A DNA stretch of 64,000 bases from Hyparrhenia diplandra (taxonomy: Eukaryota > Streptophyta > Magnoliopsida > Poales > Poaceae), in the NCBI GenBank assembly GCA_015847255.1, contig JADLZK010013214.1, positions 1-64,000 on the forward strand. The letters are read 5' to 3'. A program made the position numbers and the translations under genes. Of the stretch, positions 46,245 to 56,060 are shown piece by piece. Positions within the stretch are counted from its first letter, which is position 1. Each line of letters begins with the position of its first letter. The notes under the pieces are model-generated. The model made no database searches and was not told the DNA's origin. It saw nothing but the letters and a program-made list of their open reading frames with translations.

Positions 46245-46558
46245 AGAAGGGCGGTGGTGATGCCGGACGACCTCGTCTAGGCGGCTTGCGGAGCTCCTCC
46301 ATGCCGTGCACGAATTTGCAGTTGGTGCCGTAGGGGGCAGGTCCCGGCCCGGAACTTGCAAATCTTGCTGGTGGAGCGCTTCTTGCCCGGTGGCGGCTGC
46401 TCGCTCCCCCGCCCGCGAGGACGGGTTCCGGTGGTCGCCGTTGCCCGGGTTGGGGTTCCACATCCACCGGCGGTAGTCGTCCTCGGTGGCCCAGATGGCG
46501 CCCGTGGACGGATTGGTCAGGCGTCCGGGATGATATGGATGGCGTTGGTGTAGTCCAT
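46245..46558 (-). pseudogene. CCCH zinc-finger protein gene fragment
   Basis: From the ATG at 46558 the product reads MDYTNAIHIIPDA, then (after a frame change) EDDYRRWMWNPNPG and NPSSRAGE. After a further change it reads PPGKKRSTSKICKFRAGTC and PYGTNCKFVHGMEELRKPP. The last part is a CCCH finger (C-x6-C-x5-C-x3-H) with the GMEELRKPP extension of rice CCCH proteins with tandem fingers. The second finger and the rest are absent. At least one frame change (in the CCCCC run at about 46333-46337) is a homopolymer. It may be the first exon of a broken gene joined to the open frame downstream. Confidence 0.7.
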
Positions 46559-46982
46559 CGCTGCCTTCCCCCGCCGCTGCGGGGTTGACGCCGCCCTCCA
46601 CGCTCGCCCGTCTCACCTGCCTGCGGCGGCGTCTCCCGCCGTCGTCGAGGCACCACGGCGCCGCTCAACTGAACCGTCGACACGGCCTATGGGGAGGGAT
46701 CCTTTCCCTGTGTTTCCTAGGGTTGCCATCGGCCCATGGGCCTGTTAGCTATCCTCGGCTGGGCCTGGGAGAGATCGAATTGTACGTGTGGTTTGGTGGA
46801 TTTTCGAGTTAATTACTCTTGACTAGCAAATATGCTCCTACGTTACAACGTAAGAAAAAATCAAATATTTATTTATATTTGATAGTTTTAATAAAATTTA
46901 AAATCTAGAACTTTTTTTTTTGAAGGAAACGATATCTTTAATCTGTATCCACACTCTCTCTCTCTAAAAGAATAAATTTCTA

Positions 46983-47127
46983 TTCCCTCCGTTCCAAATT
47001 ATAGTTCACTTTTAGCTTTTTTTAAATACTTTAATTTAATTATGTATAGACATAGTGTATAACTAGGTGCTTAGCAAAATCAATGTATCTAAAAAGCCAA
47101 AATGAACTACAATTTGGAATAGAGGAG
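46983..47127. mobile_element. Stowaway MITE
   Basis: The ends TTCCCTCCGTTCCAAATTAT and ACAATTTGGAATAGAGGAG are inverted and flanked by TA. The interior (GACATAGTGTATAACTAGGT) is shared with the MITE at 13407-13550. Confidence 0.9.
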
Positions 47128-47150
47128 TAACAACTTTTAGAACACATTAG

Positions 47151-47190
47151 CAAAAAAAAAAAAAAGAAGAAGAAGAAGAAGAAGAAGATA
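47151..47190. repeat. Poly-A and GAA microsatellite
   Basis: A run of A is followed by about eight AAG/GAA triplets. Confidence 0.9.
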
Positions 47191-47471
47191 AAATACTATG
47201 TTGTCCCTTATTAAGCTGAGAATCCTAATTAAATAGTGTCACTTAGAGTAGCCAATAGCAGCACAGAAGAGAGAGGTTGTGCTAAATGCAGCCCAAACTA
47301 AGAGACATATTAATTTGGATTAGTGGGCTATTCGACTCCAGAAATTGATTCTTTTGAAGACAATTCGGCGCACTTTATTGATTTTGGAAAATAGTTATAT
47401 CGTTCACCAAAGCTTTTAGAAGGAAATTAGGGGGTTCATGACCCAAATACAAGCTGATTTTGATAGCATAG

Positions 47472-47885
47472 CTACTCAGCTAACTCATGAGCTACTTGAT
47501 TAACTTCACGATTACAATGCTCAATGGAGATTGAGCTGAAATCTTGCCAAATAAGATTGCATTCCTCATAGATCGGCGCACTTGCTGTTGCTGATAAACC
47601 ACCCTCCTTCATCGTTTCCACTACCTCCAACCTGTCTGAGTGTATCATAATTCGTTTTATCCCAATCTGTTCTGCCAGTCCTTCTCTTAGAGCCAAAGCT
47701 TCAGCCATCGCAACATCCACCACTCTATCGATGAAACATGAAGCTGCTGCTACAAAGGATCTAGTAGAATCTCTAATGACAGCTCCTATACTGCCAACAC
47801 TCTTCTCCATCTTGTAACTTGCATGAACGTTTAGCATGAGAGCTCCCCTTCTGGTGGCTCCTTCCATCTATCCTATCTGCACTTC
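47472..47885 (-). pseudogene. LINE RNase H domain fragment
   Basis: The minus strand encodes LMLNVHASYKMEKSVGSIGA, VIRDSTRSFVAA, MAEALALREGL with the conserved E-A-L-A pattern, IMIHSDRLEVV with the conserved Asp, and NREVNQVAHELA with the final His. This is the RVT_3-type RNase H found at the end of plant L1-like ORF2 and in related host genes. Just upstream (to about 47885) a second frame reads RWKEPPEG, the usual lead-in to this domain, so one frame change separates it from its N-terminal side. No reverse transcriptase is adjacent. Confidence 0.82.
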
Positions 47886-47923
47886 TTCTTTAATGTCCTC
47901 TGGTAATTTGTTGTCAGTGTGGC

Positions 47924-48093
47924 CAGCGACGGAGCCCGCGGCTGGGCTCTAGCCCCCCCCCCATAAAATAGGAAATCAAGGTTAATTACTGTAGCAAAAA
48001 CAAAAATTCACCATTAAATCTTCATGCAAATAAACATCTCCATGGTTTCAGCCCCTAAAAATAGTTTTGGCTTCGGCTTCGGCTTCGTTACTG
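47924..48093. mobile_element. Small hAT-type MITE with 8-bp target duplication
   Basis: The ends CAGCGACGGAGCC and GGCTTCGTTACTG are imperfect inverted repeats (10 of 13). The flanking octamers agtgtggc (47916-47923 and 48094-48101) are identical, the duplication size of hAT elements. A C run (about 47954-47963) follows the left end. Confidence 0.88.
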
Positions 48094-49130
48094 AGTGTGG
48101 CTATTGACAAAGCATATCTCTTGTCGGATTTTGGACAGTTTCTCCATGGACGATTTGACGCCAAGTCCATGCCCAAGACCCAGCACCCTGACAAGGTCCC
48201 CTTCTACCATTGGCAGGAGGTTTGGCAATGGCAATGCGTGCCTTGTGCACACAATGGATCTCCCTGGTGACGCCGGGCATGCTTACAAGCCAATGCACTG
48301 TGACGGTCTTGTTTTGCTTCCTACCGACACCAAGCTACTAGTATATGTTTTCAACCCAGGCACAGGTGATGTCCTCAAACTGCCCAAGGGCCAAAATACC
48401 CAATATTCGCAAGCTGCTGGTCTAGGCCTGGATCTTGGTACCAGCACTTACAAGGTTGCTTGCTCCTTTTACCGATCAGTAGATTATGATGAGCGGACTT
48501 ACAGTGTTGGGATCGATGGAAGTGTTTACTATCGGTGCCCAGCATTGTTCATGCTGGAGGACACTAGAGGATCCACCGTACCCTCTAATGATGATGCCTG
48601 CCTACTTCTAGGGGTCTCTGTACTGGCACATCCAGAGGGAGCTCCTACAAACACCGGTACAAGGCTTCGTACGCTTAGATTTACGAGAGGAAAAGTTTGA
48701 TTTCATAGCTCATCCTGTGTTGCCATCAGAAAGGCATGCCCTTCATTTTATTGAACTAGGTGGGAAACTATTCCTAGTTCAACGTCTACCAACAGAAGTA
48801 GTTTTTTGGACGTTGTCGCCAATCGCCATCGGGTGACAATTATCAGTGGCACCGTGTTTATGTGATGAATAATTTACCAAAGATGGGGTGGAAACCAATA
48901 AGATTCCTTGGTGATTGTGTATTTCTACCATATCCACCGCCACGACATGGCAACTGGAACCACAAAGGAAGTGGCTTCTGTGAATCAGATGAGGTACAAG
49001 GATCCCAGGACAGGCAACTTAGATTTTGTTGGGAAGGATCGTTCATTCACTTTCATAATTCCCTACACGGCGAGTCTTGTTCCATTGCCCATAGCCAGAT
49101 GACATTCAGGCCTCTTCACTAAAGAACTTG
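48094..49130 (+). pseudogene. F-box-associated-domain gene relic
   Basis: After DFGQFLHGRFDAKS the frame shifts and gives NGNACLVHTMDLPGD, then YKPMHCDGLVLLPTDTKLLV, YVFNPGTGDVLKLPKGQ, GLGLDLGTSTYKVACSFYRS and YSVGID. After further shifts it gives FDFIAHPVLPSERHALHFIE and LGGKLFLVQRLP. This is the F-box-associated (type 1/3) pattern with the NP.T.....LP and GLG.D....YKV motifs. The F-box itself is missing; the upstream side is broken by the MITE at 47924. Stops and frameshifts are more frequent towards 49130. A 19-base A tract follows at about 49373, but no target duplication supports a retrocopy. Confidence 0.75.
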
Positions 49131-49391
49131 CACAAGACTACACAGTTTGTATTTGAATTATTTTCTGTGCTTTCTATATGTATTCACTGAAAAAAGGTTT
49201 CAGACAAGCTTTTGTGCTTTCGTTGTAATATATAACCTATTTTATTTTGTGCACCTGTTGAATCTCTTCTGTGGATATTTTAGCGTTTATTGAAACTGCT
49301 GTACGTCGGACACTGATGGCATTGTGTCCAAGCAAAAGAAAAGCTGTTAAAACTATTTGGAGTCGTCTCCATAAAAAAAAAAAAAAAAAAA

Positions 49392-50152
49392 CGTTTAGCA
49401 ATCAGGTCAGGGGGAGCAGCGTGTGATTATGCAAATCAAACCTATCAATAGAGTATCAAGTACAACATATTCAGGTTTACCACTGCTTACCTGTACGCAA
49501 GACAACACGTCTATGAAAAACCAAGTGGCCCCGAGAATCGATCCATGGACCTGAAGGAGGTCGGCCACTGATTCGAGTTGCGGCTGTAAGCCGGAAGCAC
49601 TCTGTTTCAGCCTCTCATCATCAGAGCAGCATAGTAATAGTCATGGTACGATACGACCATGCTGCTCTCTTGTCTGACAGATCAAACTAAGGACCATAGA
49701 ACAAAGCTAAGCGCAATGAAGTCTGTATTGCGGCCCTACATCAACATTGGGGCGTGAATTGATTTGAATGAATTTTTAGTTGATAACCTCCATTGCTGCA
49801 CAACATTAATGCACATGGTGATTTCCTCTGTGTCGTGTTTTGTTTGCATATTAAATCTCACACTAATTCTTTGTTTGTCTCAACGAATCCCCGGCCCGGG
49901 GTCCACAAAATGAAAGGCAATAATCATAGACTGGACTGAACTTTATAATATGCTTCAAGAACATCACAACAAGGGGTTTAAAATTTTCTGAGTTTCCTCC
50001 TAACAGGAAGTCATTATTTATGCTTGGACTACGACAGGCATGTAAAACATTTGTGCTAGACGGCCCGTGCATTTAGTTTGCTGGCCTGCTGTAGCGTACA
50101 TAATCATGTGGAAAGTTGCCGGGTCGCTTCAGGTTGTGTCCTGCAAATTGAC
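49392..50152. repeat. 3' flank of LRR copy A, duplicated beside LRR copy C
   Basis: Blocks at 49490-49540, 49795-49865 and 49950-50150 match 59845-59880 (and 63380-63420), 59935-60005 and 60075-60757. No gene is inside. This copy lacks the 489-bp hAT insertion present at 60096. Confidence 0.75.
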
Positions 50153-51812
50153 TTAACTGATCCATCCAGAGAGATTGTTATTCGCTAGGTTCAGCGTCCG
50201 TAGCTGTGGCGTGTCATAGCCAAAATTTGCTGGTATCTCACCGGAGAGCTGGTTATTGCTTAGATCAAGTATTTGCAGAGTGGCACAACTGGCGAGGTCA
50301 GTTGGGATGGAGCCGTTCATGCTATTCCTGGAGATGTTGAGATCCCTGAGGCTGTTTCCAACACATAACCCCTTTGGGATCTCTCCAGAAAGCTGATTAT
50401 CGCTAAGTTGTAAATCCCACAGGGTGGTACAATTGCTGAGGCCTATTGGGATAGAGCCGTTCAAGCGGTTGCCTGAGGCTGAGAGGTGCCATAATTGACC
50501 TCCCGTGCATATCCCCTCTGGGATCGTACCGGTGAGATCGTTGTCATCAAGCATCACATTAGTTAAGCCTGGCGCATGCTTTCCAAGCTCCGGTGGGAGC
50601 TCGCCGGTAAGCATGTTATTGTACAGCCATAAGGTAATTAGTGACGGCAACCGACCAACGCTTATAGGTATCTCACCTGAAAAGTGGTTGCGGTCGAGCG
50701 TCAACTCTGTGAGGTTCTTCAAGCATCCAAAGACTTTCGGGATAGTCCCAGTTAGCTTGTTTTGTGACAATTCGATTGTTGTCAAGCTGGTGGCAGCAAA
50801 ACCATCAATCACCACGTTGCCACTGAGGTTGTTATTGTACACATGCAAGACCTTCAGGTTCTTGAGTCGCCAGATCGCCAGAGGTATAGCTCCTAGCAAG
50901 AAGTTATCCTCGAGAAACAGTTCCTCCAACTGCATCATCTTTGTCAGGTAATTTGGGAAGGCACCTATGAGGTTGCAGCGCCCCTGCATCAAGGCTGACT
51001 AGGTGGGTCAGGTTGATGAATGATGGCAGCTCGCCTGGGTCGAACATGTTCCACCCAAGGGACAACGTCCGTAGGCTTGTTAGCTCGCCAAGCGCTATCG
51101 GGATGCTGCCGTTGAACCAGTTGAAGCTCAGAGACAGCGTGCTCAGGTTTGTTCCAAGTCCTTGGCCGATGTCATCAGGCAGCTCTCCTTCAAGGTAGTT
51201 GTGGGACAGGTCGAGGTACTGGAGCGATCTGCAGCGGTAGAGTGCTGGCGGAAACATTCCAGTGATACTGTTGTGGGAGAGGTCGAGGCGTTGGAGGCTG
51301 GAGAGGGAGCCAAAGGCATCTGGGATAGGACCCATGAGGTTGTTGGAGGAAAGGTTGACGTGTTTGAGGTTGGAGATGGAGCCAATGACATCTGTGATAG
51401 GCCCCGTGAGGTCGTTGTCAGAAATGTCGAGGTGTTTGAGGTTGGAGATAGAGCCAATGGCATATGGAATAGGCCCTCTGAGGTGGTTCAAGGAAAGGTC
51501 GAGGTGTTCGAGGCGGTTGAGGCCAGCATCCGGAAGGGGCCCCGTGATGTTGATGTTGACGAGGATGAGGCTGATGACGTGGCCAACCGAGTCGCATCTT
51601 ACATATGGCCAGCGGCAGTGCTTGCCTGGGGACGAGTTGGCGCTCCGATTCCATGCCGCGAGCACGGCCGGGTCACCCCACACGCGCTTCATCTGGAGGA
51701 GCAGCTCTGCTTCGTTCACCGTATGGGGATGCGCGGACATGCGGTGGTGCTGGAGACATGCTGCTAGCACAAGCAAGAGGCAATAGGCACAAACGTGGCG
51801 AGGCGTCGCCAT
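50153..51812 (-). CDS. LRR receptor-like ectodomain protein, copy A
   Basis: Start at the ATG at 51812 (MATPRHVCAYCLLLVLAACL), a hydrophobic signal peptide of about 25 residues. The cap follows (EAELLLQMKRVWGDPAVLAAWN, then HCRWPYVRCD). About 18-19 plant-type LRRs (LxxLxLSxNxLxGxIP) then run to the stop after NNNLSGWIS. No transmembrane segment or kinase follows. The frame changes once, in the CCCC run at 50981-50984 (DAG to RCNLIGAFP), and one base would restore a single frame of about 553 residues. The caps and repeats resemble LRR receptor kinases of subfamily XI, so a kinase-less or truncated paralogue is likely. Copies B and C are tandem relatives. Confidence 0.82.
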
Positions 51813-52390
51813 GTCTTGGGCCGCTGCGCTGCGGTGGAGACGCCGGGGAGTTCGGTTCGTACTTAACAAGCGAGCAGAGGCAAAACACTGAAAAAATCTC
51901 GGTCCTTGACTCACGTATAGCCAGAAATTTGTGCTTGGAGTCTTTTTCCAAGCCTTGATAAATTCTGCCGTTGTCACGGAAGACTGAAAACACAATAATT
52001 GTTCCCATCAAAACACGGCAATTCGTGTCTCTATTAGTCTATTCCAGCCTTGCAAGTACATCGCAAAAAAACTTACTACGGTACGGTGGAGATGGGCTTG
52101 TACGCCCATCATGTTACGAAGAACGAAAAGTCGTCGTCAGGTCAGGCTTGGAGTTGCTTTCCAACTGTCACCAGAGGCGGAGACTGACTGAATTTCTCTG
52201 CTCAAATAATTAAACAAAATGAGCGTGGACATTATCATCATCTATATTGCAGTAATAACTTCAGTGCAAATGGATTCTGTGTCATTTTGGATACACATAT
52301 TCAATCTTCCCCCAATTAGGGGAACTGGACTCCTTAATGTTCTTTTTTATTTTACATTCTATCAGATATGTCTCCAACGACGTGATTATA
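51813..52390 (-). promoter_or_regulatory. 5' flank of LRR copy A
   Basis: An upstream open frame runs into the ATG without a stop, but the MATP start is shared by copies A, B, C and the stub at 63155, so it was chosen. No TATA box was clear. Confidence 0.35.
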
Positions 52391-52402
52391 TATTGTTACA
52401 TA

Positions 52403-52634
52403 CTACTTTGTCCAAAATTGTAAGACATTCGACTATTTTTTGTACCCTAAGTTTGATCACTTAACTTGTTAAAAAAAAGAATTGTGCAAACATAGTCAAA
52501 TTTAAGTCATCCTTAAAGAACTTTTATTAATAAGGCAAGCCATAGAAGAGAAGTGATATTTTACACAAATTTCAAATAAGAGGAGTGATCAAATTCTGTC
52601 AAAGAATATGTCTTTTAATCTGGGATGGAGAGAG
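52403..52634. mobile_element. Stowaway-like MITE, decayed ends
   Basis: The left end CTACTTTGTCCAAAATTGTA and the right end TTTTAATCTGGGATGGAGAG are related to the Stowaway consensus and flanked by TA. A long AT-rich interior matches the class of element at 41296. Confidence 0.7.
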
Positions 52635-52679
52635 TATGTATGAATGAAACATGTTTCGATAATAACCTTTTGCATTCCA

Positions 52680-52703
52680 ATTTTTTTTTTTTTTTTTTTT
52701 TTT
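52680..52703. repeat. Poly-T tract (about 24 bp)
   Basis: A single-base run between a MITE and a solo LTR; it could be the tail of a minus-strand retroposon, but no body was recognised. Confidence 0.85.
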
Positions 52704-52893
52704 ACCACACAAACACCGCCATAAAGGCATGGATGACAAACAGCTACCCAATTTTTGTAAGGATCCATTTGAAAAAGTTGTGCTCTCTGATTCTGTAGTG
52801 AACTGATTCTATAGCTGAAAGTGATTCTGATTGATTCTTTAGCATAAACTCTTAAAACCAGGATGAAGAAGCACTCCAAAGAATCAGGAGAAG

Positions 52894-53323
52894 TGTTGAT
52901 GTTTCACCACCGATAGCTTGCCATGGGGTGTGGGACAGTTGTTCAGACTTCGATAAACTCAGGAACTCGACGGTGAATGTAAGAGACAGTCAATTTTATA
53001 TTGGTTCGGGCTCTCGTGATCGAGTAACAGCCTTTACTTCTAGTTCGGTGTGAGCCTTTTGCGTTGGTTTGATCGTATCGTATTGTTCGTTGTTACAAGG
53101 GGTGCCCCTCAGCTGCACCTTATACAGAGGAGGAGGAGAGCTGAGGGGTTATTCTAGTCCTAGTCCGATAAGAAGATCTCCCGAGTAGTATTCAAGAGGT
53201 ACTTTCCATACAAATTCTGGCTAGGTCTGTCTTAGTTCTTCTCGGAATCAACGTAGCTTTTGCTTCCACAACTCCATTGTCAAGATGTCTCAGTGGGGAA
53301 CTCCATGGGGTCCCGTATCGACA
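52894..53323 (-). mobile_element. Solo LTR (430 bp) with perfect target duplication
   Basis: On the minus strand it starts TGTCGATACGGGACCCCATG and ends CATCAACA. Five-base duplications agaag flank it (52889-52893 and 53324-53328). A TATAAGG promoter-like motif and a GCCCGAACCAATATAAAATT motif (common near the 3' side of grass gypsy LTRs) occur inside. No internal domain is present. Confidence 0.92.
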
Positions 53324-53621
53324 AGAAGCTACTTTTTCAGCCCTCAACCTCTTAGTTCCTTTCATAGAATCACTTCACAAAATTAGCAGAGAATCAGTTC
53401 TTACTAAAAATTGCCTTTGACAACCATGGAGTGATTCTCCCCGAGAATTGTTCCGTGGAGCGCTTCCAAACGGACCCTAAGTTATTACCAGCTTCAAGAA
53501 AACTATAGCTTATCAATCTTGGAACACATGCTCGTACTATTTAATTTTACATACTGATCCACTAAAAAAATACTAATCCACTCTAGATTGTTTGGTCACT
53601 GTTTAGGCTTAGTCGTCCAGC

Positions 53622-55382
53622 TTAACATATCCTCCCGGAGAGTTTGTTATTGGCCAGGTTCAGTGTCTGCAGCATTGGCATGCCATAGCCCAAATTACAT
53701 ATCCTGCCGGAGAGTTTGTTATTGGCTAGGTTCAGTGTCTGCAGCAGTGGCATGCCATAGCCCAAATTTACTGGTATATCACCAAAAAATTGGTTGTTAT
53801 CAGCAATGAAGTACTCAAGCCCAGTAGCGACCGCCGGAATTGTCCCGACAAACTGATTGTTCCCTATGTCTAGCGACATAAGGTCGCTAGAAATCGTATC
53901 AGGGAGACTCCCAGTAAGCTGGTTATTCCGTAAGTTCACAATCACATGATCAGCATGTATCGCTGTCCACAGAGCCTTTGGCACATTGCCATAGAGCTGG
54001 TTACTGCTTAGATCAAGTTCTCGAAGAGTGACACAATTAGTGAGGAGGCCCGTTGGGATGGAGCCACTGAAGTTGTTGTTGCTAGCATTGAAGTGTTGGA
54101 GTTGGCCTCTGGCACATAGCCACTCTGGGATCCCACCGGTGAGCATGTTGTGATCAACTGAAATGTAAGACAAGGCCGACGAGTGCTTACCGAGCTCCCG
54201 TGGGAGTGTGCCTGTAAGACGGTTACTATACAACGACAATTCTGTCAATGAGGGCAATTGGCCGATATTCGCTGGTATCTCACCAGTTAAGTTATTGTTG
54301 CTGAGGTGGAGTGTCGTCAATGATGGCAAGCAACCGATGCTCACAGGTATCTCACCAAAGAAGTTGTTTCTAGAGAGCAACAGACTTGTGAGATTCTTCG
54401 AGCGGCCAAAGACTTCGGGGATGGTTCCAGTTAAGTTGTTGTATGACAAGTCAATTGTTGTCAAGCTGGTGGCAGCAAAGCCATCAACCATCACGTTGCC
54501 ACTGAGGTTGTTGCTCTGCACTTCGAAGACCCGCAGCTTCTTGAGGCCCCATATCCCCGGAGGTATGATTCCCATCAACGAGTTGTCCGTGAGATCCAGT
54601 TCCTCTAACTGCAACATCTTTGTCAGGTAGCTCGGGAAGGCACCTACGAGCTTGCAGCTCCCTGCGTCAAGGCTGACTAGTTGGGTTAGGTTCTTGAACG
54701 ACCCTGGTAGCTCGCCTGCGTCGAACGAGTTCTCCAGCAGCCACAACGTCTGAAGGCTTGTTAGCTCACCAAGCTCCGCCGGGATAGCGCCAGTGAGCCT
54801 GTTGTAGGTCAACACTAGGTGACGAAGCTTCCGTAGTCTGGAGAAAGAAGCCGGGATGCTTCCGTTAAACATGTTGAGGCCGAGATCCAGCGTGCTCAGG
54901 TTTGCCCCGAGGCCATATCCAATGTCATCAGGGAGCTCCCCTTCGAGGTAGTTGTAGGACAAGTTGAGGTACTGCAGCGATCTGCAGCGGTAGAGCACCG
55001 TCGGAAATACGCCGTTGATGTTGTTGTAGGAGAGGTCAAGCCATGCGAGGGCAGAGAGGCCGCCAACGGCGTCTGGGATGGATCCCGTGATATCAAGAAG
55101 GCCGGCGAGGGCAAGCCTCTTGACACGGCCGGCCGCGTCGCACCCCACATATGGCCACCAGCAGTGCGAGCCGGCGGCCGAGGTGGCGGCGCTCCGGTTC
55201 CATGCCGCGAGCACGGGCGGGTCGCCCCACGCATGCTTCATCTGGAGAAGCAGCTCGGCCTCGTCCACCAGCGGTCCGGACTGCGCCGCTGCGCACCAGC
55301 AGAGGCAGGTGGCTAGCATAAGCAGGAGGAGGTGGGAAACATACACGTAGGCTTGTCGTCGGTATGGAGTTGCCATTGTCAT
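53622..55382 (-). CDS. LRR receptor-like ectodomain protein, copy B (intact)
   Basis: An uninterrupted frame of 586 codons; translation may begin at 55382 or at the second Met at 55376, which matches the MATP start of the other copies. A signal peptide (LLLLMLATCLCWCAAAQS) precedes the cap (EAELLLQMKHAWGDPPVLAAWN, then HCWWPYVGCDAAG). About 20 LRRs of the LxxLxLSxNNLxGxIP type follow. The protein ends LSGRIC and a stop; there is no transmembrane helix and no kinase. A 24-residue unit is duplicated at the very C-terminus (53625-53768). This is the only LRR copy without frame changes. LRR receptor ectodomains of this type sense peptides at the cell surface; a secreted form could act as a decoy or co-receptor, but that is inference. 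Confidence 0.92.
   Translation of the reverse strand: MTMATPYRRQAYVYVSHLLLLMLATCLCWCAAAQSGPLVDEAELLLQMKHAWGDPPVLAAWNRSAATSAAGSHCWWPYVGCDAAGRVKRLALAGLLDITGSIPDAVGGLSALAWLDLSYNNINGVFPTVLYRCRSLQYLNLSYNYLEGELPDDIGYGLGANLSTLDLGLNMFNGSIPASFSRLRKLRHLVLTYNRLTGAIPAELGELTSLQTLWLLENSFDAGELPGSFKNLTQLVSLDAGSCKLVGAFPSYLTKMLQLEELDLTDNSLMGIIPPGIWGLKKLRVFEVQSNNLSGNVMVDGFAATSLTTIDLSYNNLTGTIPEVFGRSKNLTSLLLSRNNFFGEIPVSIGCLPSLTTLHLSNNNLTGEIPANIGQLPSLTELSLYSNRLTGTLPRELGKHSSALSYISVDHNMLTGGIPEWLCARGQLQHFNASNNNFSGSIPTGLLTNCVTLRELDLSSNQLYGNVPKALWTAIHADHVIVNLRNNQLTGSLPDTISSDLMSLDIGNNQFVGTIPAVATGLEYFIADNNQFFGDIPVNLGYGMPLLQTLNLANNKLSGRICNLGYGMPMLQTLNLANNKLSGRIC
53625..53768 (-). repeat. 72-bp tandem duplication encoding the C-terminus of LRR copy B
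   Basis: Units 53625-53696 and 53697-53768 differ at a few bases and each encode NLGYGMP(M/L)LQTLNLANN and KLSGRIC. The duplication is in frame and adds one extra partial repeat before the stop. Copies A and C have a single unit. Confidence 0.93.
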
Positions 55383-55383
55383 C

Positions 55384-55711
55384 TCTCTATTTCTTGGTGA
55401 CCGCGCGGTGGACGCAGAAGGGAGTGGGGTGCGCGTTCAGTTGGATCATTTTCAGGACATGATATAATACTCTTTCCAACGACTGACCTGACCACCGGAG
55501 ACTTAGAGACGGTCGTCGGTAGATCGATTTGGACGGTCGACCGAGTCGCAGGTCGGTCACCGCCTCACCGGAGACTTTGAACTGGCACTAGTCAGTTTGC
55601 TGTACCTTTCTTCCAGTACCTGATTTGTCTTTGCTGCAACAGTAGAGAATAACAGTGTCGACGACTAAACAAGATGCAATGCAACCAAAAAAAAAAAAAA
55701 AAAAAACACAT

Positions 55712-55742
<31 letters not shown>

Positions 55743-56060
55743 CACATGAATGAATGACAGTGCTCTCTTTCGTCAGTTCGGCTTATTTTCTCAAGTTTTG
55801 GTCAAAATTTCTTTTTAATCCAGAAATGGCAGTTGTCGCTGAGGGCCTCAGTTAGAAATCGACTCTATGAATTCAAAGGCTGGCTTTCTCCATTTTGGAT
55901 GGATGACAAATTGTCCGTATCATTCTCATTGAAGTGAATAATCAAGAGAAGGATGAAGAGCTGATGAAGACGCACTCGCTTTGGTTCTGATCTTATCAAG
56001 TGTTTTTGGTTGTGCTGTACGTATAGCAGTTTGCTTTTGAGGATCCATCCCAGAGTGTCT
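55384..56060. other. 5' flank of LRR copy B with paired poly-A tracts
   Basis: It shares blocks with the 5' flank of copy C (62340-62480 and 62880-62990). Two poly-A runs, each followed by ACACAT (about 55688-55712 and 55715-55746), form an imperfect tandem pair. Confidence 0.6.

Noticed and set aside
45442..47885. A single LINE joining the ORF1-like frame and the RNase H fragment
   Set aside because: On the minus strand the RNase H lies upstream of the ORF1-like frame, the reverse of the order in a LINE, so they are treated as separate pieces.
47825..49401. An 11-base match (AACGTTTAGCA) on both sides of the F-box-associated relic and its poly-A tract, as if a retrocopy target duplication
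   Set aside because: The left copy lies inside the RNase H reading frame, whose homology continues unbroken past it to about 47885 (RWKEPPEG), so nothing was inserted there.
51162..51786. Two plus-strand open frames of 170-200 codons
   Set aside because: They are antisense shadows of the leucine-rich repeats of LRR copy A; repeated codons remove stops on the complement.
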